A stretch of DNA of 64,000 nucleotides, taken from assembly GCF_002217435.1 (NCBI RefSeq), contig NZ_MUHF01000024.1, positions 45,813 to 109,812 of the forward strand, written 5' to 3'. Both the position numbers and the translations under genes were made by a program. Source of the stretch: Flavobacterium reichenbachii (GTDB taxonomy: Bacteria; Bacteroidota; Bacteroidia; Flavobacteriales; Flavobacteriaceae). Shown here piece by piece: positions 35,643 through 44,108 of this stretch; within the stretch, counting starts at the first letter, position 1, and every line of letters begins with the position of its first letter. The notes below the pieces were generated by a model. The model saw only the letters and a program-made list of their open reading frames with translations, had not been told where the DNA came from and did no database searches.

Positions 35643-37892
35643 ATGCGCAATTTTACATGGAGCTTTTTGACCATTTTTTGTTTAGTATTCAATTCTTTTT
35701 CACAGACCAATGGTATAGAAAAAGGATCTTATATGTCGACAAACAAAGGACAGCAGATCAAATTAAATTTATTAGATAATAATAAATACGAACTCGTTTT
35801 TAGTTCTGGAAATTATGAAATAAAAGGAGATTCGCTTTTGTTTATAAATGACAAAAAAGAGTCCAGTGTTTTTGAGCTTGATTTTAAAAGACAAAAAAAC
35901 GCTAAGAAAATCAAGATTAAATTCTTAGACAGTTCATCATTATATTCCTTGTATTTAGGAACGCAAAATGGTTCTAATGCAGTAAATTACCAAAGAATTT
36001 CAGATATTCAATACAAGATAAATCCCGATTATGATAAAAAAGATTTGGAGTTTGAGATTGATCGCGCAGATTATTTGTATTTGGTAAATGAAGGCTATTA
36101 TGATGCTCAGACCCAAATCTCAAAATACGAACTGCCAAAAGATGTAGCAGAAATCACTATAAATTATAAGCCAAATCTTTTATCTAATTTGAACATTCAA
36201 GGTTATTTAGATAAAAAAACCAATGAATTGCGTATTTCTGAAAAGGCAGGATTAAATCCGTTAGTTTTTATAAATGAAAAAGAAGTAACACCGGCTAAGA
36301 AAGCTGTTGTAACAGCACTCGAAAATAAAACGGTTTCTAATTGGACTTATCCAGGAAAAGAGCCTTTGATAGCCGATGATTTTGGAACCACTATAGATAC
36401 CGCAGCAGTTACTGTAGATTCTGCATACAGTTATAGTAACTATAATTTTAAATTTAAAATCGAAAGCAGTTTAAAAAATGCTATTACTTCTACTAAAACT
36501 GCAAAAAATAAATTTCTTGTAGTTTATTCAGACAGTAAAAATCCTTCGGCCAAAGCAGATTTTGACGCTTTTATTACAGGCAAGCAGACAGATATAAGCT
36601 ATTATATGTACAATGGTTACGAAGCACAATATGATACTTTTAATTATTATCTGGCTGGAGCCGAAGATAAAAAATGGCTGAAATCAAATAAAACTACAGA
36701 TGTTCCGAGTATTATTATTTTGAACGGCGAAGGAGATGTTTTGGCGACAGCCAAATCTACTTTGAACGACGAAAATTCTAAACTGACTTATTTTGATGAG
36801 TTATATAAAGACCTCCAAAGAACCGACGCTTTGTATGCGTTTAGTAAAACGGTAAAAAATAAGAAGGCAGCAGATGCTGACTTAATTTTGGCTCTTGATA
36901 AAGCAGCAGCACTCGAACTTCCTTACACGTATGACACAGCTTATACAGTAGATAATGTAGAGAATCCGTCAGATTTTAAATTTGTAAAAACAGCAGTAGA
37001 TAAAAAAGAAGTTTCTCAAATCTGGAAGAAATTAATTGAGGCACACCAAAAAGACAAACAGCCCAATATGCTTTTGGTGAGCGTTATTTTGAAAGAAATT
37101 AAAAATCAAGGTTTTTACAAGCAATTTTTTAAAGAAGACCGAGTACTTAATTATACCGATTTTCTGGCTGTAGATTATTTGATTAAACATTATGATGCAA
37201 TTGAAAAAGCCAATGCAGCAGCTGTAAATGAAACTTCAGAAGACGCTGTTTCTCCTGCAATTGCCATTAATCTAAGCTCAGAAATTTCAAGTGCTTTAGA
37301 GCAAAATAGTTATGTACCCCAAGAAAAAACAGGAAGTTCCAATTCGAACAAAATCATTGCAACTTATAAAAAATTGATTGCAATAGGAAAAGGTGATTTT
37401 GATTGTTATAAAAACTACTTAGCATATTTGAGTCAGGAAGCAGAGAAAACGAGTGATTATATTACTTATTTAAGAGAATTCAATACTTATTTTAATACCT
37501 ATTTATCAGACAAAGGAAATGCTATAGTAAAACTAGACGAAATGTTTACAGCATTAAACAGTAGTTCTGAATATTACTATGACGGATGGAGTGCTTTTAA
37601 AGAATATCATTCTAATATATGCAATTCTGCAGCTTGGTCTGTTGTAGAAAAACCTGCAAATTCTAGTTTTTTAAAATCTGCAATTGAGTGGTCTGAGTAC
37701 AGCTTAATTGTAAATAAAAACAATCCTTATTATTTAGACACTTTAGCGCAGTTGTATTATAAAGACGGACAAAAGCAAAAAGGAATTGAAACACAAGCTC
37801 TGGCAGTAAAGTTTTTAAGCAATGTAGTGGAAGAAGAGACAGCATCAGAAATTCGTGAAACCTTAAACAAGATGCAAAACGGAACTTATTAA
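35643..37892 (+). CDS. Large secreted protein of unknown function with thioredoxin-like region
   Basis: I cannot name a family firmly. The 749-residue product has a signal peptide (about 1-20) and a beta-rich first 100 residues. A middle part (about 270-390) looks thioredoxin-like in its order (KNKFLVVYSDSKNPSAKADF, then PSIIILNGEGDVLATAK), but no CxxC is present. An alpha-helical C-terminal half ends in a TPR-like stretch (YYLDTLAQLYYKDGQKQKGIETQALAV). Such thiol-less thioredoxin folds suggest a structural or binding role. It stands after the GLPGLI pair. Confidence 0.65.
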   Translation: MRNFTWSFLTIFCLVFNSFSQTNGIEKGSYMSTNKGQQIKLNLLDNNKYELVFSSGNYEIKGDSLLFINDKKESSVFELDFKRQKNAKKIKIKFLDSSSLYSLYLGTQNGSNAVNYQRISDIQYKINPDYDKKDLEFEIDRADYLYLVNEGYYDAQTQISKYELPKDVAEITINYKPNLLSNLNIQGYLDKKTNELRISEKAGLNPLVFINEKEVTPAKKAVVTALENKTVSNWTYPGKEPLIADDFGTTIDTAAVTVDSAYSYSNYNFKFKIESSLKNAITSTKTAKNKFLVVYSDSKNPSAKADFDAFITGKQTDISYYMYNGYEAQYDTFNYYLAGAEDKKWLKSNKTTDVPSIIILNGEGDVLATAKSTLNDENSKLTYFDELYKDLQRTDALYAFSKTVKNKKAADADLILALDKAAALELPYTYDTAYTVDNVENPSDFKFVKTAVDKKEVSQIWKKLIEAHQKDKQPNMLLVSVILKEIKNQGFYKQFFKEDRVLNYTDFLAVDYLIKHYDAIEKANAAAVNETSEDAVSPAIAINLSSEISSALEQNSYVPQEKTGSSNSNKIIATYKKLIAIGKGDFDCYKNYLAYLSQEAEKTSDYITYLREFNTYFNTYLSDKGNAIVKLDEMFTALNSSSEYYYDGWSAFKEYHSNICNSAAWSVVEKPANSSFLKSAIEWSEYSLIVNKNNPYYLDTLAQLYYKDGQKQKGIETQALAVKFLSNVVEEETASEIRETLNKMQNGTY

Positions 37893-37914
37893 ATAAGTTT
37901 CTATAATAAAAAGT

Positions 37915-37950
37915 AAACCTGGAAGAATTTATATTTTTCCGGGTTTTGTT
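37915..37950. terminator. Intrinsic terminator between convergent genes
   Basis: AAACCTGGAA and TTCCGGGTTT (one G-T pair) form a stem flanked by A and T runs, so it can act on both strands. Confidence 0.65.
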
Positions 37951-37952
37951 TT

Positions 37953-39722
37953 TTATTTTATTCCGATCATTACCTTAATCTGATAATTGTCTACGATAGG
38001 TTTTGTGTCTTTATATCCTACAGTTACAACTATGTAAGTAATGAGAATATTATATTTTGGAGTTGTTATAGTTTGAGTAACTTTTTCATCTGAAGGACGA
38101 TTGTGTTTGAAATTTTTATAAATAAAAGGTTTAATTTCTAAAGGAACAAGATCATCGTTAATTTGTAAATCGACACCATAATCTTTTGTATAAGATTTAA
38201 TAGAATATGATTTGTTGTCTATTTTAGTACAGTTTGTACATTTGAATTCATTTGGGCTGGACAACATTAGAGAAATATCATAATCATGAATATTTTCTAT
38301 CGATCCAGATTCATTTTCGTAATAGTTATAATATAAAGTATTGTTTTCTTCTTTCTTCTCATAATAATACCTGTATTCATACCCTAATGCTTCCATGATT
38401 TCGTAATCACTAGGTCTTTTATCTCTTTTAAGAAGTGCTTCTAACTTAGTTTTTGCATAAGGAACCATACTTTCTGTTCCGTAATTATCTTTAAGAAAAG
38501 TAACAATACTGCTTAAATCTTTTTCTTCTTCAAAAGTTAGATTTTTCTTTTCCGATGATTGTTGCATAAAACTTTCAAAACGTGATAATTGACTGCGTTT
38601 CGAAACAGAATCGGCACTTTGTGGGCCAATTATAGAAAATAATCCTGCAAGGCACATACTTATAGGGATAAATTTAATTTTCGGATGTTTTATAACTAAG
38701 AAATATCCAACAACAACTGCCAGCCAAACACACAGCAATAAGACATAATAACGCTCGTGTGTAAAACCATACAAATTGATGCGGTAAAAAATAGCCCAGA
38801 ATAATAGAATTAATAACGGAATTAATAGAAAATAGAACCAGCGGTTAAAAGTTTTCATCCAAAGATTGCTGCTTTGGCTGGCAATTGGATGAACAAGTAA
38901 AAAAGATAAAATTCCGAAAAAAGCAAATATTAAAACCAAATACGAAACCCAGCCTACAGGTAAAGACTGCGTTACCAGAATCTTGGCTTCGTAGCAAATC
39001 AGGATTACTAAATACAAACTTATAAGAGGAAGCAACACAAACTGAGTAAAGTTTTTAAGTCCTTTTGGGTAATTGAGCTGTAAAGGTTTTTCTGTATTGG
39101 TCGTTTCAGGAACACCGCTTAAAAAGAAAAGAGTATTAAAGATTCCTGCAATAGTAAAGAAAATGTAAAAATAAATATGATCGTAAAATTCAACTTTAAA
39201 TAGCTTTTCAACTGCTAACACAGCCAATGCTAATCCGCAGTAAAGAACAACCGTATATAAGCCACTGGTTAAGATTCTAATAAAAAGTTGCTTATTGAAT
39301 TCCCAGAATTCTTCTTGTTTGTACTTTATTGGTAAAAATCCGGCAAACGAAACCAAAAGATGGAGCACAATACTAAGCGCAAAATATTGCTGTATTTCTG
39401 CACTTGTAATGTTTTCTTTAAAGCTGAAAACAAATCCTGTGACTAAACTTCCTAAAACAATACTTGTCAAAAAACGAATTACATTACCTTTTCTCGATGC
39501 CTGAAAATATAAACTGATAGAAAGAAACAACATTAGGCATAAAGAACAGCTCAGTAAACCTTTTGTGTAAAATTCCCTTGACGCATCATAATCATATGGC
39601 AAGTCATTGTATATAATGGCAAAAATAGTTCCGAGAACTGCAACGAAGGTTTCCAGAGGAAATTTTGAAATGGTCTTTATCGTACTATTTAATACAGTTT
39701 GCAACGAAGGAAGTCTGCTCAT
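37953..39722 (-). CDS. DUF4153 domain-containing membrane protein
   Basis: A 589-residue membrane protein with about ten to eleven hydrophobic helices in the first 380 residues and a soluble C-terminal domain of about 200 residues. The hydrophobic part resembles the DUF4153 family. Nothing in it points to a catalytic activity. It is a single-gene unit, convergent with the preceding secreted protein and divergent from the M28 peptidase gene. Confidence 0.78.
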   Translation of the reverse strand: MSRLPSLQTVLNSTIKTISKFPLETFVAVLGTIFAIIYNDLPYDYDASREFYTKGLLSCSLCLMLFLSISLYFQASRKGNVIRFLTSIVLGSLVTGFVFSFKENITSAEIQQYFALSIVLHLLVSFAGFLPIKYKQEEFWEFNKQLFIRILTSGLYTVVLYCGLALAVLAVEKLFKVEFYDHIYFYIFFTIAGIFNTLFFLSGVPETTNTEKPLQLNYPKGLKNFTQFVLLPLISLYLVILICYEAKILVTQSLPVGWVSYLVLIFAFFGILSFLLVHPIASQSSNLWMKTFNRWFYFLLIPLLILLFWAIFYRINLYGFTHERYYVLLLCVWLAVVVGYFLVIKHPKIKFIPISMCLAGLFSIIGPQSADSVSKRSQLSRFESFMQQSSEKKNLTFEEEKDLSSIVTFLKDNYGTESMVPYAKTKLEALLKRDKRPSDYEIMEALGYEYRYYYEKKEENNTLYYNYYENESGSIENIHDYDISLMLSSPNEFKCTNCTKIDNKSYSIKSYTKDYGVDLQINDDLVPLEIKPFIYKNFKHNRPSDEKVTQTITTPKYNILITYIVVTVGYKDTKPIVDNYQIKVMIGIK

Positions 39723-39892
39723 CTTTTAATAAGTTATTTTGTACTAAGAAATGCAAAATGTAATACATTACCAAATAAAAAGAAAAAAGGTTAAAAAAGA
39801 CATTACTTTGATTTAGAATTTAGATATCTGGATGACACAAATGCTTTTTTTTGTTCTGAAATGATTAAGTTTGGGTTATAAAATTAAAACGT

Positions 39893-41359
39893 ATGAAAAA
39901 CAAAATGATCCTTGTTTTAATTGCCTACAGCGGAGTAGTTTTTTCGCAGGCAGTTAAGAAACCTTTAGTAACGGCAATTACTGATAAAGATCTTAGAACA
40001 GACATGTATGAGATGGCCGGTGACCACTTTAATGGTCGCGAAGCAGGAACTTTAGACGAATTAAAAGTGTCGATGTGGCTGGCTGATAAAGCAAAAGCAG
40101 CCGGAATGTCACCAGCTGGTGATGATGGAACTTTTTTCCAGTTTTTTGATATGTACAGGCATCAGGTTACCTCTAATACAAAATTTAAAATTGGCCAAAA
40201 AGAATATAAATTGTGGAGTGAAGTTTTGGTAGCAGAAACAACAAACACAAAAGTTGATGCACCAATAGTTTACTTAGGAGCAGCAACAAAACAAGAAATC
40301 GAAAAAGCAGATATAAAAGGAAAAGCAGTTGTTATATTGGCTTCAAAAGAAGGAATTGCAGATGATATTTCGCTTTTTGACAGACGTTATCCTACTCTTG
40401 TACGAGCTAAATATTATGAACTTTTAACCAAAAAAGGTGCTGCAGCTATGATTATTGTTGCAGACAAATTAGGAGAAGAAAGCTGGTCTCAGGTAGAACC
40501 GCAAATGACTCGTGGTCTTTACGGAATTGACGGTTTCCGAGATAAAATTGGTACAACAATGCCTGTTTTTTGGGTTCATGGTGATCAATTAGAATACTTA
40601 AAAACCACCAAAGATCTTTTGTCTACACAAGTTGTTTCTGAAACCTATAAGTATCCATCTGTAAATATTGTGGGAACAATAGCAGGTACAGATCCTAAAT
40701 TGAAAAATGAATACGTTCTTTTTAGCGGACACCAAGATCACGACGGTGTAAGACAAAAATACGGCAAAGACTCTATTTATAATGGAGCAGATGATAATGC
40801 AAGTACTTGTGTAGCAATGCTGGCAATTGCAAGAGCATACAAAAAACAACCAGGAAAAAGAACAGCATTATTTGTTTTCCACGGTTCTGAAGAGCGTGGT
40901 TTACTAGGGTCAAGATGGTATTCTGCACATACTACAGTGCCGGAAAAAGATATTGTAGCAGTTTTAAACGGAGATATGATTGGTAGAAATGATGTAAATC
41001 AAGCTGCTTTATTAGGCTCAAGTTCACCTCACGAAAACTCTTCAGATTTGGTTGCCATAGCTAAAAGAGCAAACGATGAAGGACCAAAATTTGATTTGGA
41101 TAAACTTTGGGACAGACCAGAACATCCGGAATATTTTTACTTCCGCTCAGATCATTTGCCTTATGCAAAAAGAGGAATTCCATCTGTATTTTATACAAGC
41201 GTTCTTCATAGCCAATACCACACGCCAATGGATGAATCAGAAAATATAGATTACGTAAAACTGCGCAAAATGACAGAATGGATGTATCGTACAGGCTGGA
41301 TTTTATCTAATGATGCAGGTCGTCCTAAAACATTACCAAATGTAAAATTAGAAAGATAA
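39893..41359 (+). CDS. M28 family metallopeptidase with PA domain
   Basis: Secreted zinc aminopeptidase-like enzyme of 488 residues with a signal peptide (about 1-18). Zinc ligands can be placed in SGHQDHDG near residue 278, GADDNAS near residue 298, HGSEERG near residue 333 (catalytic Glu and ligand), NGDMIG near residue 361 and YHTPMD near residue 443. A protease-associated insert precedes them (about 120-250). Substrate is unknown. A TAAGTTTG -7-like element lies at 39866. Confidence 0.9.
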   Translation: MKNKMILVLIAYSGVVFSQAVKKPLVTAITDKDLRTDMYEMAGDHFNGREAGTLDELKVSMWLADKAKAAGMSPAGDDGTFFQFFDMYRHQVTSNTKFKIGQKEYKLWSEVLVAETTNTKVDAPIVYLGAATKQEIEKADIKGKAVVILASKEGIADDISLFDRRYPTLVRAKYYELLTKKGAAAMIIVADKLGEESWSQVEPQMTRGLYGIDGFRDKIGTTMPVFWVHGDQLEYLKTTKDLLSTQVVSETYKYPSVNIVGTIAGTDPKLKNEYVLFSGHQDHDGVRQKYGKDSIYNGADDNASTCVAMLAIARAYKKQPGKRTALFVFHGSEERGLLGSRWYSAHTTVPEKDIVAVLNGDMIGRNDVNQAALLGSSSPHENSSDLVAIAKRANDEGPKFDLDKLWDRPEHPEYFYFRSDHLPYAKRGIPSVFYTSVLHSQYHTPMDESENIDYVKLRKMTEWMYRTGWILSNDAGRPKTLPNVKLER

Positions 41360-41399
41360 ATTCTAAAGATTGGATGGTTTTATTTGTATTGAAATTAAG

Positions 41400-41560
41400 A
41401 CGCAGATAAAACGGATTTACTTCGTAAAGACGCGGATAAAAACGGATTTTATTTTTATATTCTGCTCAAAGTAGAAAATGAATAAGAAATAATCCGTTTT
41501 CATCCGCGTTTTCGCAATAGCGAATTCGTTTCATTCGCGTTCAAACAACACACAGATTAA
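41400..41560. repeat. Degenerate inverted/direct repeats downstream of the M28 gene
   Basis: The 331-base gap before metK holds no gene. It contains GACGCGGATAAAAACGGATT and, inverted, AATCCGTTTTCATCCGCGTT, with further related words such as GACGCAGATAAAACGGATT. The vocabulary resembles the filler at 26045-26155. Confidence 0.5.
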
Positions 41561-41582
41561 ACATTACAAATTCACTAAAAAT

Positions 41583-41620
41583 AAAAGAGGCTGTCTAAAT
41601 AAATAGACAGCCTCTTTTTT
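41583..41620. terminator. Bidirectional intrinsic terminator, M28 gene and metK
   Basis: AAAAGAGGCTGTCTA and TAGACAGCCTCTTTT form a perfect stem with flanking A and T runs. Confidence 0.85.
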
Positions 41621-41691
41621 ATGTTTAAGATTAACTAGTTGTCAAGAAATCTAACAACCTAATCCCGAAACTTCGGGACAATAATCTCATT

Positions 41692-42942
41692 TTACAATCC
41701 AAATGCAGTTTTTACCTGATCAACAAAATCAAGTTTTTCCCATGTAAACAATTCAACCGTAACTGTTTTTTCATTTCCTCCTGGAGCAGAAAAAGTTTTA
41801 GTTACCGTTTCTGGTTTACGTCCCATATGTCCGTAAGCAGCAGTTTCGCTGTAAATAGGATTTCTTAATTTCAAACGTTGTTCGATAAAGTAAGGACGCA
41901 TATCAAAGATAGCTTCAACTTTTTTAGCGATTTCACCGTTAGTTAAGTTTACTTTAGAAGTTCCGTAAGTTTCAATGAAAATTCCCATTGGCTGTGCAAC
42001 TCCAATAGCATAAGAAACCTGAACTAAGATTTCGTCAGCAACACCTGCAGCCACTAAGTTTTTAGCGATATGACGTGTAGCATAAGCAGCACTTCTATCT
42101 ACTTTACTTGGATCTTTTCCAGAGAATGCACCACCACCGTGAGCACCTTTTCCACCGTAAGTATCCACAATAATTTTTCTTCCTGTTAAACCAGTATCTC
42201 CGTGAGGTCCTCCAATAACGAATTTTCCTGTTGGGTTAATATGATAGTTGATTTTATCATTGAATAAATGAGCGTGAGCTGGATTTTTATCAATGATTCT
42301 TGGAATAAGGATTTCGATGATATCTTTTTTGATTTTAGCCAGCATTTTCGCTTCTTCATCAAAATCGTCATGTTGTGTAGAGATTACAATTGCATCAATA
42401 CGAGTTGGTTTGTTGTCATCGCTGTATTCTAAAGTTACCTGCGATTTTGCATCCGGACGTAAATAAGTAATTTCTTTGTTTTCACGTCTTAGAGCAGCTA
42501 ACTCTTGTAATAATTTATGAGATAAATCAAGTGCCAATGGCATATAATTTTCAGTTTCATTAGTTGCGTAACCAAACATCATACCTTGGTCACCAGCACC
42601 TTGCTCTTCTGGCTTAGCTCTGTCTACACCCTGATTGATATCTGCAGACTGCTCGTGAATAGCCGAAAGAATTCCGCAGGAATTTGCTTCAAACATATAT
42701 TCACTTTTAGTATAACCAATTTTACGGATTACCTCACGTGCAATATGCTGTACGTCCAGATACGTATTCGATTTTACTTCACCAGCCAAAATTACCTGAC
42801 CTGTTGTAACTAAAGTTTCACATGCTACTTTCGAGTCAGCATCAAATGCCAGAAAGTTGTCAATTAATGCATCCGAAATTTGATCTGCAACTTTGTCTGG
42901 ATGTCCTTCACTAACAGATTCTGACGTAAATAAATAAGCCAT
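41692..42942 (-). CDS. metK: S-adenosylmethionine synthetase
   Basis: Joins methionine and ATP to make SAM. The 416-residue protein has SESVSEGHPDKVADQISDA at the start, GAGDQGMMFGYA near residue 115, GGPHGDTGLTGRKIIVDTYGG near residue 243 and GGGAFSGKDPSKVDRSAAY near residue 268, all diagnostic. It starts at the ATG after a 175-base leader carrying a SAM-II-like aptamer and a terminator, so expression is probably set by SAM itself. It is divergent from the methionine-gene leader cassette. Confidence 0.97.
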   Translation of the reverse strand: MAYLFTSESVSEGHPDKVADQISDALIDNFLAFDADSKVACETLVTTGQVILAGEVKSNTYLDVQHIAREVIRKIGYTKSEYMFEANSCGILSAIHEQSADINQGVDRAKPEEQGAGDQGMMFGYATNETENYMPLALDLSHKLLQELAALRRENKEITYLRPDAKSQVTLEYSDDNKPTRIDAIVISTQHDDFDEEAKMLAKIKKDIIEILIPRIIDKNPAHAHLFNDKINYHINPTGKFVIGGPHGDTGLTGRKIIVDTYGGKGAHGGGAFSGKDPSKVDRSAAYATRHIAKNLVAAGVADEILVQVSYAIGVAQPMGIFIETYGTSKVNLTNGEIAKKVEAIFDMRPYFIEQRLKLRNPIYSETAAYGHMGRKPETVTKTFSAPGGNEKTVTVELFTWEKLDFVDQVKTAFGL

Positions 42943-42993
42943 AATAATATATTAAATTAGTATAATTTTAATTAAGCAAGGAAAAAATAATTG

Positions 42994-43027
42994 CAAAAAA
43001 AGGCTAAAGGAGAGTTCCTGCTTTAGC
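42994..43027 (-). terminator. Intrinsic terminator in the metK leader
   Basis: Read on the minus strand, GCTAAAG and CTTTAGC form a stem around CAGGAACTCTC, followed by a C and a T run. It lies 51 bases upstream of the metK ATG and so must be an attenuator. Its 5' arm is the GCTAAA that also ends the aptamer. Confidence 0.75.
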
Positions 43028-43118
43028 ATTTTTTAATACCGAAACTAAATTTTCAGTACTCATAATGAATGATATCATTATGAAGAGGTTGCAATCAGTT
43101 CAAATTTTTCCTCTGTAT
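43018..43118 (-). promoter_or_regulatory. SAM-II-like riboswitch aptamer upstream of metK
   Basis: On the minus strand, AGAGG and CCTCT (43114-43110 and 43088-43084) close a 21-base loop containing TTTGAACTGATTGCAA. That matches the conserved SAM-II loop TTTAACCGTATTGCAA at 12 of 16 positions as I recall it. The 3' conserved ATGCTAAA follows at 43029-43022. Two extra hairpins (TCATAATG with CATTATGA; TACTGAAA with TTTCGGTA) are inserted between. The promoter places the transcription start just before the aptamer. The identification is by eye. Confidence 0.65.
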
Positions 43119-43125
43119 TTGTGTG

Positions 43126-43155
43126 CAAATGTATGAAACCATTTTGATTTGCAAA
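43126..43155 (-). promoter_or_regulatory. Promoter of metK
   Basis: Minus strand: TTTG (43155-43152), 18-base spacer, TACATTTG (43133-43126). Both elements match the consensus and point into the SAM-II-like leader. Confidence 0.7.
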
Positions 43156-43244
43156 TTAAACTTCACATTTTTTTGTTTTTATGTGTAGAAATTTAACATA
43201 TCATACTACGTTGATAGGATAATAGAAATATATTTTGTATTTTG

Positions 43245-43276
43245 TTTGGCTGATTGAAAAATACTTTGCAACTTTG
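43245..43276 (+). promoter_or_regulatory. Promoter of leader A
   Basis: TTTG at 43245-43248, 20-base spacer, CAACTTTG at 43269-43276. The -7 element departs from TAnnTTTG only at its first base. The leader ORF begins 21 bases later. The promoter of leader C has the same spacing and the same first-base change. Confidence 0.6.
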
Positions 43277-43297
43277 CCTCATCAAAATAAAAACACA

Positions 43298-43363
43298 ATG
43301 AAAATAACAATTTGCAATATGTCTTGTAATATGCCGGAGATTTCCGCAGAGACACTATTGTAA
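43298..43363 (+). CDS. Leader peptide A (Met/Cys-rich attenuator ORF, 21 residues)
   Basis: A 21-codon ORF starting ATG shortly after a promoter and ending TAA just before an intrinsic terminator. Met is at positions 1, 8 and 12 and Cys at 6 and 10, giving CNMSC at residues 6-10. Leader C has CKMFC at the same positions and nearly identical bases (TGCAATATGTCTTGT against TGCAAAATGTTTTGT). Codons 16-18 contain GCAGAG, which can pair with CTCTGC in the terminator's 5' arm. A small hairpin CGGA-GATT-TCCG overlaps it. This is the layout of ribosome-mediated attenuation responding to Cys and Met supply. Confidence 0.7.
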   Translation: MKITICNMSCNMPEISAETLL

Positions 43364-43388
43364 ATTTTTTTTCACAAATTATATATAG

Positions 43389-43417
43389 AACCTCTGCAGA
43401 CCGCAGAGGTTTTTTTT
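43389..43417 (+). terminator. Attenuator terminator A
   Basis: AACCTCTGC and GCAGAGGTT around a 5-base loop, then a T run, 26 bases after the leader A stop. The 5' arm has an alternative partner inside the leader ORF (GCAGAG at 43346-43351). Confidence 0.8.
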
Positions 43418-43586
43418 ATTCTAAAATTATTCAGCTAAGTTAGAATAATGGAGAAGTCAAAAAAACAATAAAAAAAATGTCTTTTGATAAATCTTTCTTA
43501 AGTCCTTATTTTAAAGGGAGTTAAAAAAAATAAAAAAGATTTTAACACAATGATTTATTTTTTAATAATAAAAATTTGAATTTATT

Positions 43587-43617
43587 TTTGGTGGTTTAAA
43601 AATAGTTACTATATTTA
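43587..43617 (+). promoter_or_regulatory. Possible second promoter, upstream of leader B
   Basis: TTTG at 43587-43590, 19-base spacer, TATATTTA at 43610-43617, one mismatch to TAnnTTTG. If active, leader B can be transcribed independently of leader A. Confidence 0.4.
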
Positions 43618-43671
43618 CTCTATCAAATTAGTCGAATTAAGAAAAACAATCTAATTAATACATTTAATAAT

Positions 43672-43743
43672 ATGAAAACTGTAACAGACAAAATGATGAT
43701 ATGTTGTATGATGCGCAAATGCGCCCCGCTCTGTTGCTGCTAA
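43672..43743 (+). CDS. Leader peptide B (5 Met and 6 Cys in 23 residues)
   Basis: A 23-codon ORF with Met at 1, 8, 9, 13, 14 and Cys at 11, 12, 17, 21, 22, 23, so almost half of it is Met or Cys; the core reads MMICCMMRKC. The RNA supports alternative folds. GTAACAGA (codons 4-6) can pair with TCTGTTGC. CTAAAAG at the stop codon can pair with CTTTTGG in the terminator 5' arm (7 pairs, one G-U). The terminator itself follows. The same three elements recur in leader D. This is the strongest single leader in the window. Confidence 0.82.
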   Translation: MKTVTDKMMICCMMRKCAPLCCC

Positions 43744-43780
43744 AAGTGAAAGATAAAATCTTTGTTATAGTTAAACTATA

Positions 43781-43816
43781 AACCCTTTTGGTAAGCCAGC
43801 CAAAAGGGTTTTTTAT
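43781..43816 (+). terminator. Attenuator terminator B
   Basis: AACCCTTTTGG (43781-43791) and CCAAAAGGGTT (43800-43810) form a perfect 11-base-pair stem followed by T. Terminator D has the same stem sequence. Confidence 0.88.
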
Positions 43817-43839
43817 TTCAACATTTTAAATTTTAAATC

Positions 43840-44028
43840 ATGAATACATTAGATATAAATACAATCGCATTTCAGTACTTATTGAGAACAGATTCTCAAA
43901 AAAATAAGAATAAATCTGAAGAACCAATAAGTGAAGCTTTAAAGTATGATCCTGAACACTATATAAAAGGTCAAAAATCTTTATTGTCTCAAATGTATAC
44001 TCTCGAAGAAGAAGATCTTTATGTTTAG
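43840..44028 (+). CDS. Small protein downstream of attenuator B, paralogue of the one at 47324
   Basis: A 62-residue, hydrophilic product of unknown function, starting at an ATG 24 bases after terminator B and 80 bases before metY. Its C-terminal 16 residues, SLLSQMYTLEEEDLYV, align with SLLFLMYSKENETLFI, the C-terminus of the small protein at 47324-47527, which sits in the same place relative to the second cassette. The shared pattern is SLLxxMYxxExxxL(Y/F)(V/I). I do not recognise a family. It is likely the first gene expressed when attenuator B is read through. Confidence 0.65.
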   Translation: MNTLDINTIAFQYLLRTDSQKNKNKSEEPISEALKYDPEHYIKGQKSLLSQMYTLEEEDLYV

Positions 44029-44108
44029 AAACTTCCAAATTGCAAAATCAATTGAATCTGACATTCAATAAAAAATATACTATCAACAACATTAAAAAAC
44101 ACAAAATC

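Noticed and set aside
43477..43524. 15-codon ATG ORF between terminator A and leader B (MSFDKSFLSPYFKGS)
   Set aside because: No Met/Cys enrichment, no following terminator and no counterpart in the second cassette.
43838..44038. Minus-strand frame opposite the small protein gene
   Set aside because: It is a shadow of the plus-strand gene, which has the promoter/attenuator context and a paralogue.
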